A stretch of 64,000 nt of DNA from Curtobacterium sp. Leaf261 (GCF_001422205.1 NZ_LMMJ01000007.1:372870-436869), one strand, 5' to 3'; counted from the stretch's first letter, positions 41,640-50,678 are shown. Numbers and translations are program-made. Notes: generated by a model not told the origin, from the sequence alone.

Positions 41640-41999
41640 TCATGTCAGAAGCAAGATCAGCTCACGAAGACCTTCTGGCCCGGCCAGCCCGATTGCCTCC
41701 TTACCCATCTTCGCGACATCACGTTCGGGCCATGCTGTCAGGAGGGATGCTCGACACGTCTCGCTCCAAGCGCCGAGGTCCGGGGTGTGACCACCAACTT
41801 CAGCGATCACATGCTTCCCGCTTCGGGATATCCGCAAGCGCACCGGGAGGAAGTGACGGTCGAAAGCGGCCACGACCTCCTCTGCGAGGATGGTCTCGAA
41901 ACGGTCTTCTTCCAGGTCTGATGCCTCGATCAAGTATGGATACAGATTGTCGTCGAAGGCAACGAGCGGCCACCGTATGGTCACAATCGCCTCCGCCAC
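41640..41999 (-). CDS. Hypothetical protein, 119 aa, candidate immunity gene
   Basis: I do not recognise this family. A small acidic cytosolic protein starting GTG 41997-41999 behind GGGAGGG (5 bp spacing), beginning AEAIVTIRWPLVAFDDNLYPY. It is 12 bp downstream of the next hypothetical gene on the same strand, so the two form an operon. Lower GC than the flanks, small size and proximity to Rhs fragments suggest an immunity protein left from a polymorphic toxin locus; this is inference from context. Confidence 0.6.
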   Translation of the reverse strand: MAEAIVTIRWPLVAFDDNLYPYLIEASDLEEDRFETILAEEVVAAFDRHFLPVRLRISRSGKHVIAEVGGHTPDLGAWSETCRASLLTAWPERDVAKMGKEAIGLAGPEGLRELILLLT

Positions 42000-42011
42000 T
42001 GAAACCCTCCC

Positions 42012-42413
42012 TCAGTAATCATTGAAATGTGGTGGACCAAGCTCGGAGAAAATCTCTCGGTACAATGGACGAAGGCACCGGTGACGTTGGACCACGGGGA
42101 ACTCGGTGCCGTTTTCGAGTTGGAGACAGTGCGCAACGCTGAAAGGTCCGATGAAAACTCTCTTCAAGAGCAACGCGCAAGAATCAAACTGTCTCAAGAA
42201 CTGTTCTACATGTTCTCCTTGATCGACCTCGAACACATCACTTCCGTCGCCGACGTCCAGCAGTAGTATGCGATCTGAGGACATAGATATTTCCAGGCGA
42301 ACCCCATACCGCTCACCCACCAGAATCCAGCGTTCACCGTCAAGGTGCTCTCGAACGGTCGCTCTCAGAAAACCGATCATTCTATCTCTTACGATATTGA
42401 TCATAAACTTCAT
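42012..42413 (-). CDS. Hypothetical protein, 133 aa, candidate immunity gene
   Basis: Not recognised. Begins MKFMINIVRDRMIGF; an AGGGGAG lies directly before the first ATG, so the second ATG (42402-42404) with better spacing may be the true start. The protein is mixed alpha/beta in appearance, without signal or membrane segment, and has codon use unlike the high-GC flanks. First of a two-gene operon next to Rhs remnants. A role as immunity protein is possible but unproven. Confidence 0.6.
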   Translation of the reverse strand: MKFMINIVRDRMIGFLRATVREHLDGERWILVGERYGVRLEISMSSDRILLLDVGDGSDVFEVDQGEHVEQFLRQFDSCALLLKRVFIGPFSVAHCLQLENGTEFPVVQRHRCLRPLYREIFSELGPPHFNDY

Positions 42414-42451
42414 CTCCCCTCGAAGTAAGGTGAGCTCGACACGTGACTAGA

Positions 42452-42590
42452 GGGGTGTCGACACGTTCGAGACCGCCCCGTCCGTGGCCGTGTCCTGCAG
42501 GACATCACCGGACTGGGACCGCACCACCTGGTCGGTGACGTTCGACTGCCCCGGGAACGACCATCCCAGCCCCACCCCGGCCACCACAAT
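42452..42590 (-). pseudogene. Displaced Rhs fragment 1
   Basis: Read on the minus strand it gives GWSFPGQSNVTDQVVRSQ then [19 protein letters not shown], closely matching an internal part of the large Rhs gene (near 45860-45965: [19 protein letters not shown]). It has neither start nor continuation and is a partial duplicate. Confidence 0.85.
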
Positions 42591-42602
42591 CATGGAACGG
42601 GT

Positions 42603-42968
42603 CTAATAACCGCAGTCCCTTTCCCCCACGGGCGTGAGGAGCTTCGAGAGCACCTGCCTGGAGACGGGGGCTCCTTGATCCATGTCAACGGACACGCAAC
42701 CAAAGTACTTCAAGGAGTCCTTGACTGCGAAGACAGCGCAGAGCTGATCCTTGCCAACTCCGAAAGTCAGCCTTGCATTGTGACCGGGAGGGGTTGCGGG
42801 AGCGTCGTCGGGACTGCACGCGAACTCGACCGTCGAAGAAGAATCGTTCGTGACAACCACGTGAATATAGGGCTGATTAGCATATCGAATGAAAGCCGGA
42901 ACAGCCCACACCAAAGCAACACCCAAGGCCACAACGAAAACCAGCACTAGGATCGCTCGTCGAGTCAT
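42603..42968 (-). CDS. Small membrane-anchored hypothetical protein
   Basis: A 121-residue protein from ATG 42966-42968. One amino-terminal transmembrane helix (AILVLVFVVALGVALVWAVPAF) is followed by an exposed domain with four Cys, two of which bracket FACSPDDAPATPP and two the carboxy end (FGCVSVDM, ERDCGY), so disulfides outside the membrane are plausible. Not recognised. Located directly behind an Rhs fragment; may be a membrane-bound immunity protein. Confidence 0.6.
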   Translation of the reverse strand: MTRRAILVLVFVVALGVALVWAVPAFIRYANQPYIHVVVTNDSSSTVEFACSPDDAPATPPGHNARLTFGVGKDQLCAVFAVKDSLKYFGCVSVDMDQGAPVSRQVLSKLLTPVGERDCGY

Positions 42969-43222
42969 AGTCGACTCACTTCTGCAGAAAATATAAACCA
43001 CACCCGTCTATAGACCTATCCGAACCGATGAAAGCATGACTGGAGAGCTCACGCGGCGATCAGAACGCACTGGATGCGTCGATACTATGTTCCCGGCCGC
43101 CGCCGACATGATCGTTGCGCCGGGGGCATTTAGGCCGTGTGACGGGCGTACACGCTTCATATTTTCACCCAAGAAAAGCTTTGTACTTTCCTGGCCGCAT
43201 GTGGCCATCGCGTTTTTATGAT

Positions 43223-43525
43223 TCAAGGTAACGACCCGCTTGCTCTGACATAGTAATCGCGGGCACCGAAAGCACGTGTAGGTTTGCCGAGGTATGTATT
43301 CAATTTGTTGTCCTCAGGATTACCAGGCTGGAAGTCGTATTTATCCTTAATGGCCCACGTGTTCTTCGAGGTGCGCTTGATCGTGAAGTGCCCCAGGGCG
43401 AGAAAGAGGTCTGGTGAACTCGCCTTCCAGACTCTGGAACTCCGGCGTCGAGTGGCCGACGCTCTGAGCGCCCGCCTCGTTTTGCCGTCACAGGTCTTCG
43501 AGCGTTTGACCCAGGACAAGATCAA
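43223..43525 (-). pseudogene. Probable displaced toxin-tip fragment
   Basis: The last ~65 codons read LFLALGHFTIKRTSKNTWAI, then KDKYDFQPGNPEDN and FGARDYYVRASGSLP, which looks like a compact carboxy-terminal end of a secreted polymorphic toxin. The upstream part is basic and unlike any domain, and there is no Rhs repeat joined to it, so the unit appears broken. Assignment rests on the sequence style and neighbourhood only. Confidence 0.4.
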
Positions 43526-43850
43526 CCCCTGACTACCGCAATCTCGGGCGCCGTGACGACGAGATCGCCGTCCTCAAGCGCGGACCAAAGCTCTTCACGT
43601 TAGAGCACCGTGACGACAGTCGCATCGGTGTGCGTCTGGCGAGGGTAGTCGGCTGACCTACAGTGTTCGCTGCACACAGCACCGGGTGGGCAATTATTGG
43701 GACGCCTGGCCAAGCACCACGCCAGCCCAGCAGAGCGCCGATAATGTATCTTATGTCAGTTCGAGTCGCGAAGAGGCCTGACTGACACCCCTCGCCTCAG
43801 CTCCAGCCCCGCTGACGCATCAAGCGCAGCTGACTACTCCCGGTAGCGTT
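43526..43850. other. Gene-less decayed stretch in the island
   Basis: About 325 bp with no convincing reading frame and irregular codon pattern. No repeat ends, attachment site or transposase remnant was recognised. Confidence 0.5.
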
Positions 43851-43976
43851 TCACGCCGCTTTGCCGGGCCGTTTGCGGGACAGGCGTAGTGCTGCGACGT
43901 ACTGCCGCGCACCCATCTCGCTTGTGGAGATCGATCCGAGGTGTTCACTGAGCTTTCGATGCTGTCCGAGCCACAC
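43851..43976 (-). pseudogene. Displaced Rhs fragment 2
   Basis: Minus-strand translation [20 protein letters not shown] then [20 protein letters not shown] with a stop matches the Rhs core just before the variable tip in the large gene ([20 protein letters not shown]). Only the core's last ~30 residues are present, then a short divergent tail. Confidence 0.85.
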
Positions 43977-44018
43977 GAGAAGCGAAAAGAGCGCATCTGC
44001 GCCACATCACTTTCATGA

Positions 44019-44444
44019 TCAATCGATGTTCGAAAAGTGCCGGAGCTGCACAGCATCCGCATACTGGCCGTCCTCGAATCGTTTGATCCCCCATCCGGAG
44101 ATGAAGGAGACAGTCTCATCCCAGTCAAGACCCGACGGGGGCAGATCCTGCGGAAAATCAGATAATGAATCAGGATCCGCGACCGCGACCGCGAATTTCT
44201 CTGCGCCGGCATCGAGCCGGATGATGAGCGTATAACCGGGCGAGAAATTGCCCGTCGTGTTCACCGCCACAAGATATTCGTCCAGCAGTCGACTTCCAGC
44301 GCCGTCCAAGGTCGCAAGCTCAACGGAGCGCTCCCAAGTCACCCGTCGAGATACTGCGAGGAAGTACCGTCGTATGGCTGGCCACCCCACCCAAACGCTA
44401 GCCAAGACCAGTGCTAAGGGAAGGACCGCTAGCACTACACTCAT
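44019..44444 (-). CDS. Candidate immunity protein paired with the Rhs gene
   Basis: A 141-residue protein immediately after the large Rhs gene. I chose ATG 44442-44444 with GGGAG upstream; a TTG overlapping the Rhs stop is also in frame. One amino-terminal transmembrane helix (VVLAVLPLALVLASVWVGW) precedes a soluble domain ending FEDGQYADAVQLRHFSNID. Position directly 3' of an Rhs toxin tip is the standard place for the cognate immunity gene. No family recognised; function inferred from position. Confidence 0.65.
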   Translation of the reverse strand: MSVVLAVLPLALVLASVWVGWPAIRRYFLAVSRRVTWERSVELATLDGAGSRLLDEYLVAVNTTGNFSPGYTLIIRLDAGAEKFAVAVADPDSLSDFPQDLPPSGLDWDETVSFISGWGIKRFEDGQYADAVQLRHFSNID

Positions 44445-44458
44445 AGCCACTCCCTCAC

Positions 44459-46666
44459 TCAATGCTTACGCTTTTTTCTCTTGGGAAGATAGTCAATTCC
44501 ACTCTTCGCGGTGGAGTAAATACCCCATTGCTTGTCAATTCTGCGAACCGGCCCCCCAATCCACTTGTTTCGCGACGCCGCCGTCGCTTTGACATTTCGA
44601 CGCATCGCCAAATTCCCATAGCGCCCAAAGCGCGGAGCTGCCTTGAGCCCGGTCCTCAGTCCGCGGGAGATGAGTGTCGTCGCAATCCTCCCGGCGCCGA
44701 AGGTACCCGCCGAAACTAGATCAATGATGCCACCCGCCTTATCTCCATGTGTTATCTTCCACAAGCCTCTTCCCGCTGAAATTGCGGCTGAGACAATTGC
44801 AAAGCCGGGGATAAACATACCCAGGATTCCAGTCGCAAACGCGATTCCATCGAGTACCTCACCCCACTTGTAGCCAGACGACTTCTCGCCAGTGAGGTCG
44901 AAGCCGTTGGTGGGGTCGTTAGGATAGGCGTAGTCGCTGTCAGTTCCACCTTCGACAGGGTCGACCTGCAGGAACCGACCAAGTGCGGCGACGTACTGCC
45001 GGGCCCCCATCTCGATGGTGGCGATTGACCCGAGGTGTTCGCTGAGCTTCTGGTGCTGTCCGAGCCACCCGTGGTCAGCTGCACCGGGCTGTGTGTCGGG
45101 GCCGGCTTGGTTTGCGGTCACGGTCCCGAGGAGCCCGGTGGTGGGGTCTTCGACTTGCCCGAACGGGTCATAGACCGCGAGCCCTGCGGCGCGTGTTCCG
45201 GCGCCGTCGGCAGTGGTGATGATGTCGCCGTGGATGTTCGGGAACGACCACGAGCTCGACGATCCCCGCAGCTCCGCGGTCACACCACCGGGGAGAGATA
45301 GGTCCCATTCGGTCAGGGCACTGCTGCCGTCGAAGACGAAGTCCGGAGTGTCACCATCGCCCGTGAATCCGTACCGGGTCACCGTCACCTGACCACCGGG
45401 GGTGGTTTCGGTGCGCTGCACGATCCGGTCCGTCGTGTCACGAACGTAGGCGACCTTCGACCCGTCATCCAACACGGTCTTGGTGTGCCGGTCACCGCCG
45501 TCGTAGGTGAGCGCCTCATCTGCGAGCTTGACCGTGTTCCCGTGCGCGTCGTAGACGATCTGTGCCGCCGACAGTGACTGGTTCACCGGCGATGCACCCG
45601 CCACCGGGTTCGTCACCGTGGTCCCAATTAGCCGGTCCGCCGCGTCGTAGCAGGACGCCACCGTCGTCGCCGGCGAACCCGCTACCGCCGCGCCAGCGGT
45701 GTCGGTCAGCTGATCCGACGAACTCGTCCGGTTGCCGTTCTTGCCGGCCGCAGCGACCGCACCGGTCTGGGTGCACGCTGCCGGACCGAACCCGTACGCC
45801 AACTGGTGGCGTGGGATCGTCGCAGCCACGAGCCTCCCGGCCGTGTCGTAGGAGTACGTCGACACGTTCGAGACCGTCCCGTCCGTCGTGGTGTCCTGCA
45901 GGACATCCCCGGACTGGGACCGCACCACCGTGTCCGACACCGTCGACTGACCCGCCGGGAACGACCAGCCGACACTCGTCACCGCACCGGCAGCGTTCTT
46001 CACGATCTGCGACAGGGCGGTTCCGTTGCCGGCGTTCCCAGCACCCGACGGATAGGTCACCCCGGACAGCTCTCCCGCTGTGTACGACGGGTCCGCGATC
46101 ACGTTCCCGTCAGCGCGGACGATCTCGACCTGCGAGTCCACGTTGTACTCATACGCCGTCGTGTGCGCCGCACCCGACGGCGGTGTGGCCGTGGACGACG
46201 TCACCCGACCCGCACCGTCGTAGGACGTGGTCGTCGTGGTCCCCCAGACGTCGACGTACTTCGTGCTCTGGCCGAGGAGGTTCGAGGTGGAGGTGACCTT
46301 CCCACCGTTCGCCGATCCGGCGACGGAGCCATCCGCGACGGAGGTCACCAGCGGGTCCCCGCCGACGGCGTAGTTCGTCGTCTCCGTCCGCGCATCCACG
46401 CTACCGAACGCGGCGGCGGTGGACGACGTCGCACGACCCCGGATGTCGTAACTGGTGCAGGACCAGTCGGCGTCCCCAGACCGCTTCGACCCGACCGCGC
46501 GTCCCCACACGTCGTAGATGAACGACGTCACGATCGCGGTGCCCGACGCCGGTGTGGCGCCGGTGCTGGTCTTCAGCTGCCCGTACTGGGGCGTGTTCAC
46601 GTCGACACCGCAGAGCTGCCCGTCGGTGAAACCGAACGCGCTCTTGATCGTCTCCGTGTTGTCCAA
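44459..46666 (-). pseudogene. Rhs-repeat polymorphic toxin gene, amino-terminally truncated, with intact tip
   Basis: 735 codons of Rhs/YD-repeat protein open without a proper ATG or signal peptide (first possible codon TTG). YD repeats such as [20 protein letters not shown] and [10 protein letters not shown] run to the core end [21 protein letters not shown]. The variable tip follows [10 protein letters not shown]: a hydrophobic segment ([19 protein letters not shown]) and a very basic end (PKRKKRKH), perhaps a membrane or nucleic-acid-directed toxin. A full gene would be two to three times longer. Homology stops sharply near 46670. It may be a silent donor cassette rather than an expressed toxin. 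Confidence 0.85.
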
Positions 46667-46720
46667 CGCTGCGGTAGGTATACTTCGATCATCGATCAGT
46701 GGCAGCCGGAAGGGCTGAAA

Positions 46721-46942
46721 ATGAGCGGTTCAAAGCCCCCGAAGTCGCTCACCTGGTGGGTGGCGGTCATATCGGCAGCATTGGGCTTGGCGGGAGTGTT
46801 CCTCTCGTTTCGATTCTTGGTGCGGCAGACGCCAGGCTCGGGGCTGATCTTCGCTGTCTCGATCGCATTGCTCGTCATCGCTGCTGTGTTCGGCGCGATC
46901 ATGTATTTGAAGCAGCGCCGAAGCCCCGACGGCGCTGCGTAA
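46721..46942 (+). CDS. Small two-helix membrane protein, 73 aa
   Basis: ATG 46721 behind GGAAGGG. Two transmembrane helices (about 12-32 and 41-61) joined by [12 protein letters not shown], ending [10 protein letters not shown]. No family recognised. It sits at the broken edge of the Rhs gene, on the opposite strand. Confidence 0.6.
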   Translation: MSGSKPPKSLTWWVAVISAALGLAGVFLSFRFLVRQTPGSGLIFAVSIALLVIAAVFGAIMYLKQRRSPDGAA

Positions 46943-47055
46943 TGAAGTCTTCCTTCAGCATGCACAATGCCGAGTCGATGCTGCGGTCTCTGGTCATTCG
47001 GCATGGATGCGCCACCTCCGCCGTGTCGGCGCCGGTCCGCGACGCGGCCGCGCTC

Positions 47056-47099
47056 CGGACGGGAGGCACGGTGCAAGCCCGCACCGTCCCTCCCGTCCG
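47056..47099. repeat. 44-bp palindromic element, copy 7
   Basis: CGGACGGGAGGCACGGTGC-AAGCCC-GCACCGTCCCTCCCGTCCG, within the duplicated block. Confidence 0.9.
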
Positions 47100-47131
47100 T
47101 CCGTCGCTCCGTCAGCGCGACCGACGCCGGC

Positions 47132-47204
47132 TCACGGCGTGAGCACGATGCGTCCGAAGACGGCTCCGCCGTCCATCCGACGGTGCGCCTCAGCCGCCTG
47201 GTTG
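47132..47204 (-). pseudogene. Duplicate 3' end of the quinone oxidoreductase gene
   Basis: Minus-strand LNQAAEAHRRMDGGAVFGRI then VLTP and stop matches the end of the gene at 48160-49116 almost base for base, breaking off near 47204. It marks one side of a ~165-bp direct duplication. Confidence 0.9.
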
Positions 47205-47255
47205 AGCCGCCACGACCCGGTTCGGCACCGTCGTCGCGGGCACCCGATCCGTCGC

Positions 47256-47795
47256 TCAGCCCTGACGGCGCCGCAGGGAGTCCCGGTCACGACGCGGAGA
47301 TCCACTCTCGTCATCGCTGCGAACTCCTTGCGCATTGGGGCACGCCCCAAAGACCGCGGCTTGCATTCGCCGAGCCGTACGGCGCGAGGAGATGGTTCCC
47401 TGATATTCTCGCTCTCTTTCATCGGTCGTCTCAATGACGATCATGCGCAAGAAGATGCGTAAGGGATCGAACCCGTTCTGTGTGAACCCATTGATCATGC
47501 CGGAATAACCGTCGATATCAACACGCTTCACCTCAGACGTGGGAATGCGGTACGTCACGTACCAGGACCTGATGATCACCTCGTTCTCGGTGACACTGAG
47601 ACCCATCGCAGCTGCGCGTAAGAACCACATGACGATGACGAAAAACACTGCTAACTGACCCCACTGCAGGCCGCCCGGGGGAATGCTGATGATGGTTGCA
47701 GCGAGCGGCAGGACACTGAACGACGCCACCACCATCATCGGGCCCGTCCGCGTCCCTCGGATTCGTGTCGCCGAGCGTCGCGCTGCAGTCGTCAT
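47256..47795 (-). CDS. Membrane protein with PH-like domain
   Basis: About 179 codons from ATG 47793-47795. Two hydrophobic segments (MMVVASFSVLPLAATIISI and WGQLAVFFVIVMWFLRAAAMG) lead to LSVTENEVIIRSWYVTYRIPTSEVKRVDIDG, here quoted as VTENEVIIRSWYVTYRIP, typical of bacterial PH-domain (DUF2581-like) membrane proteins. The carboxy end is low-complexity basic and may be altered by the rearrangement next to it. Possible remnant of the island; function unknown. Confidence 0.6.
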   Translation of the reverse strand: MTTAARRSATRIRGTRTGPMMVVASFSVLPLAATIISIPPGGLQWGQLAVFFVIVMWFLRAAAMGLSVTENEVIIRSWYVTYRIPTSEVKRVDIDGYSGMINGFTQNGFDPLRIFLRMIVIETTDEREREYQGTISSRRTARRMQAAVFGACPNAQGVRSDDESGSPRRDRDSLRRRQG

Positions 47796-47874
47796 CTCGC
47801 TCGCCGCTCTCCAACAGCCCAGTGCTGCATCCAGCGGCCGAGCCTCGATCGATTCCGGGGGTGTCACGAACTTA

Positions 47875-48062
47875 GGTGACATTCGATCCGTCCTCCAACA
47901 CGGTCTTGGTGTGCCCGTCGTCGCAGCCGTCGTAGGTGAGGGCCTTGTACGGGTCTCGACGATGTCCTTGTACCCGTCGTGGATGATTCGGCCCACCGAC
48001 AACCAATGGTTCGCCGGCGACGCAGCCGCAACCGGCCTGGCGACCTCGTATCCGATCAGCCG
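47875..48062 (-). pseudogene. Displaced Rhs fragment 3
   Basis: Minus-strand ALTYDGCDDGHTKTVLEDGS and flanks match the Rhs core near 45440-45650 ([19 protein letters not shown]). The match continues out of frame to the ISRSADR region, so this copy is frameshifted and dead. Confidence 0.85.
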
Positions 48063-48083
48063 GTCCGCGACGCGGCCGCGCTC

Positions 48084-48127
48084 CGGACGGGAGGCACGGT
48101 GCAAGCCCGCACCGTTCCTCCAGTCCG
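48084..48127. repeat. 44-bp palindromic element, copy 8
   Basis: CGGACGGGAGGCACGGTGC-AAGCCC-GCACCGTTCCTCCAGTCCG, 32 bp after the stop of the oxidoreductase gene; part of the block duplicated at 47040. Confidence 0.9.
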
Positions 48128-48159
48128 TCCATCGCACCGTCAGCGCGACCGCGGCGGGC

Positions 48160-49116
48160 TCACGGCGTGAGCACGATGCGTCCGAAGACGGCTCCGCCGT
48201 CCATCCGGCGGTGCGCCTCGGCCGCCTGGTCGAGCGGGAGGACGTCATCGACGACCGGGTGCAGGTCGCCGCGCGCGGCGGCTGCGAAATGCTCGGCGCG
48301 GACACGGTCCCTCGTCGCCGTGGGCACCGAGTCGAGACTGAAGGTGGCGAACGACCTCGACCGCTGGAAACCCTGCATGAGCCGCATGCCGAAGTCCGCG
48401 GGCGGGAACCCGGCGACGGCCCCGACCACCACCATGCGGCCGTTCGACGCGAGGCGGTCGATGAACTCCGGGACGGCTGCACCGCCGATGATGTCGAGCA
48501 CGACGTCGAACTCGGCGGGAGCATCCGCACCGCTGCCGGAACGGTCGAGCACGTGGGTCGCACCGAGGTCGCGGAGTCGATGCCCGCGCTCGTCGGAGGA
48601 CGTGGTGACGGCGACCACGGCAGCACCGGCGGCTGCCGCGAGCTCGACCGCAGCGATACCGATGCTCCCTGCAGCGCCGCGGACGAGCACGGACTCCCCC
48701 GCTCGCAGATGCGCGTGCGCCAGGGCGAAGTGCGCGACGGGGGCGGCGCTGCCGAGCGTCACCGCGTCGATCGAGGACAGGCCGTCGGGAAGCGCCACGA
48801 CGTCCCCCGCTGCGGCGACCGCCTGCTCGGTGTAGCCACCGGAGGTGCCGGTGAACGCCCACACGCGACGGCCGAGCCACGACGGGTCGACGTCGGCGCC
48901 GACGCTCGTGACGGTGCCGGCGACCTCGCTCCCGGGGACCATGCCGACGGGGAACCCGGAGCCGAGGGTCCCTCGGCGGATGACCGCGTCGACACCTCCG
49001 ACGCCGACGGCCTCCGTCCGGATGACCACCTGCTCGGGTGCCGGGGTCGGCTCGGGCATCTCGACCACCGCCATCCCGCTCGGGTCCCCGAACCGCTCGA
49101 TCACCACTGCACGCAT
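48160..49116 (-). CDS. NADPH:quinone reductase-like (zinc-free MDR) oxidoreductase
   Basis: A 318-residue medium-chain reductase. MRAVVIERFGDPSGMAVVEM is the standard opening, GMVPGSEVAGTV the substrate domain block and VLVRGAAGSIGIAAVELA the cofactor turn (A-A-G-x-x-G). The zinc-binding Cys cluster of alcohol dehydrogenases is absent, which fits the quinone oxidoreductase group. Divergent from a TetR gene that probably represses it. Its 3' end is copied into the island at 47132. Confidence 0.92.
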   Translation of the reverse strand: MRAVVIERFGDPSGMAVVEMPEPTPAPEQVVIRTEAVGVGGVDAVIRRGTLGSGFPVGMVPGSEVAGTVTSVGADVDPSWLGRRVWAFTGTSGGYTEQAVAAAGDVVALPDGLSSIDAVTLGSAAPVAHFALAHAHLRAGESVLVRGAAGSIGIAAVELAAAAGAAVVAVTTSSDERGHRLRDLGATHVLDRSGSGADAPAEFDVVLDIIGGAAVPEFIDRLASNGRMVVVGAVAGFPPADFGMRLMQGFQRSRSFATFSLDSVPTATRDRVRAEHFAAAARGDLHPVVDDVLPLDQAAEAHRRMDGGAVFGRIVLTP

Positions 49117-49209
49117 CGTCCCGCTCCGTCTGTCGTTCCCGAGCCGTCGTCTGCTCGACGGCCGTATGATCGGACGCTAACGGACGCCCCCGTCCGGTTG
49201 GCGGAAGTG

Positions 49210-49815
49210 ATGGACATGACGAGCGAACTGCCTCGGTTGGCACGTGCGGAGCAGGTCGGCGTGGACGAGCTCCGCGCGGATGCGCGGGACAATCGCGACC
49301 GGATCCTCGAGGCAGCGCGCGAGCTCCTCGCCCGGCAGGGGCTCGGGGTCGGGATGCGCGAGGTCGCCCGACGTGCGGAGGTCGGGCCGGCGACCGTGTA
49401 TCGGCGGTTCCCGACCAAGCAGGCGCTCGTCGAGGCCGCGTTCGCGGTGGAGTTGGCCTCGTGCCGGGCGATCGTGGAGGAGGGCTGCGCGGATCAGGAC
49501 GCGTGGCACGGGTTCGTCGGGGTGGTCGAGCGGCTGACCGCGCTGAACGTCCGGAACCAGGGCTTCGTCGACGCGTTCATGTCGGCGGACCCGGCGGCGA
49601 TCGTGTTCACCGAGCACCGCCGGGACCTCCTCGGACTGCTCGGCGGCCTGGCGGAGCGCGCGCGACGGCAGGGCGGCCTGCGGAGCGACTTCGTCATCGA
49701 CGACCTCGTGCTCGTGCTGCTCGCCGGACGTGGTCTGTCGTCGGTGCCGCCCGCGCGACGGGCAGCGGCAGCGGACCGGTTCGCGGCGCTCGCCGTGGAT
49801 GCCCTCAGGCGGTGA
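49210..49815 (+). CDS. TetR-family regulator
   Basis: A 201-residue protein. The helix-turn-helix reads RILEAARELLARQGLGVGMREVARRAEVGPATVYRRFPTKQ, in pieces REVARRAEVGPATVYRRFPT; the rest is a TetR carboxy-terminal ligand domain. ATG 49210 and 49216 are both possible. It diverges from the oxidoreductase across 93 bp and overlaps the end of the convergent esterase gene by 11 bp. Confidence 0.9.
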   Translation: MDMTSELPRLARAEQVGVDELRADARDNRDRILEAARELLARQGLGVGMREVARRAEVGPATVYRRFPTKQALVEAAFAVELASCRAIVEEGCADQDAWHGFVGVVERLTALNVRNQGFVDAFMSADPAAIVFTEHRRDLLGLLGGLAERARRQGGLRSDFVIDDLVLVLLAGRGLSSVPPARRAAAADRFAALAVDALRR

Positions 49816-50602
49816 GCCAGGCGGCGATCCGCTCCACCGCGGGGGCTGCCTCCTCGTCGTCCGGTCGGTTCAGGAACCCGTGCCGCGCGGTCTCCACGAG
49901 GTCGAGTTCGTGCCCGACGCCCGCCGCCGCGAGCGCACGCACGAAGCCCTCCGCGGACGGCCGGAGTCCGTCGTTCCCCGCGGCCACCACGAGCGTCCGC
50001 GGGAGGCCGGTGGGATCGACCTCGCCGGGGGTGGCGAGGGGCGGGACGTCGTCGAGGGAGCCGACGTAGCGGCGGTACATGTCGAGGATCTGCGGGGGCG
50101 GGAAGTCGGTCGCGTCGCCGACCTCGCCCGGGGGCTGGTACGCGTGCAGGGTCGGGTAGACGAGCACGACGGACTCCGGCCCGGGCCGGTCGCCGGGTGC
50201 TCCGTCACCGTCCCGGAGTCGGAGTGCTGCGGCGAGCGCCAGGTTCGCACCGGCACTCGCGCCACCGATGCTCCACGGCAGCGCGTGATCGGGGCCCTCG
50301 GCGCTCGTGGCCCACACCCACGCGCCGACCACGTCGTCGACGGGGATCGGGAAGTGCACCGAGCCGCCCGCCAGTCGGTAGTCCACCGAGACCACTGCGA
50401 TCCCGAGTCCGGCGAGGGTCCGCGCCACCCAGTCCGCCTCGGGCATGTCGAGGTCGCCGTGGACGAACCCGCCGCCGTGGGCCCAGACGAGTCCCGCGGT
50501 CGCGCTCGCACCGGGGACGTAGGTCCGGACGGCCACCCCCGATCCGAGGTCGTGGTCGGTGATGCTCACCGTCGAGGTCGATGTGGTCGGGTCCGCCGTC
50601 AT
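49805..50602 (-). CDS. Alpha/beta-hydrolase esterase (HSL type)
   Basis: A 265-residue enzyme from ATG 50600-50602. VWAHGGGFVHGDLD holds the HGGG oxyanion motif of the hormone-sensitive-lipase family, GGASAGANLALAAALR the nucleophile elbow with Ser, PRTLVVAAGNDGLRPSAE the acid and ARHGFLNR the catalytic His. It hydrolyses short esters; natural substrate unknown. Convergent with the TetR gene. Confidence 0.92.
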   Translation of the reverse strand: MTADPTTSTSTVSITDHDLGSGVAVRTYVPGASATAGLVWAHGGGFVHGDLDMPEADWVARTLAGLGIAVVSVDYRLAGGSVHFPIPVDDVVGAWVWATSAEGPDHALPWSIGGASAGANLALAAALRLRDGDGAPGDRPGPESVVLVYPTLHAYQPPGEVGDATDFPPPQILDMYRRYVGSLDDVPPLATPGEVDPTGLPRTLVVAAGNDGLRPSAEGFVRALAAAGVGHELDLVETARHGFLNRPDDEEAAPAVERIAAWLTA

Positions 50603-50678
50603 GATGCTCCTGCCCGCGTGCTCCGTTGCACGCCTCCCCGCATCGTACGACGCCTCGTCGGGCCCGGGTGACGCTCGG

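Larger units (their letters stand above)
46943..47255. other. Rearranged intergenic stretch
   Basis: 313 bp without an intact gene: a copy of the 44-bp palindrome and the last ~24 codons of a quinone-oxidoreductase gene, both duplicated from 48068-48232. The rest is unassigned. Confidence 0.7.

Noticed and set aside
41383..48160. Insertion sequence or prophage as origin of the island
   Set aside because: No transposase, integrase, phage structural gene, tRNA attachment site or terminal inverted repeats were found; Rhs fragments and a local duplication explain what is visible.
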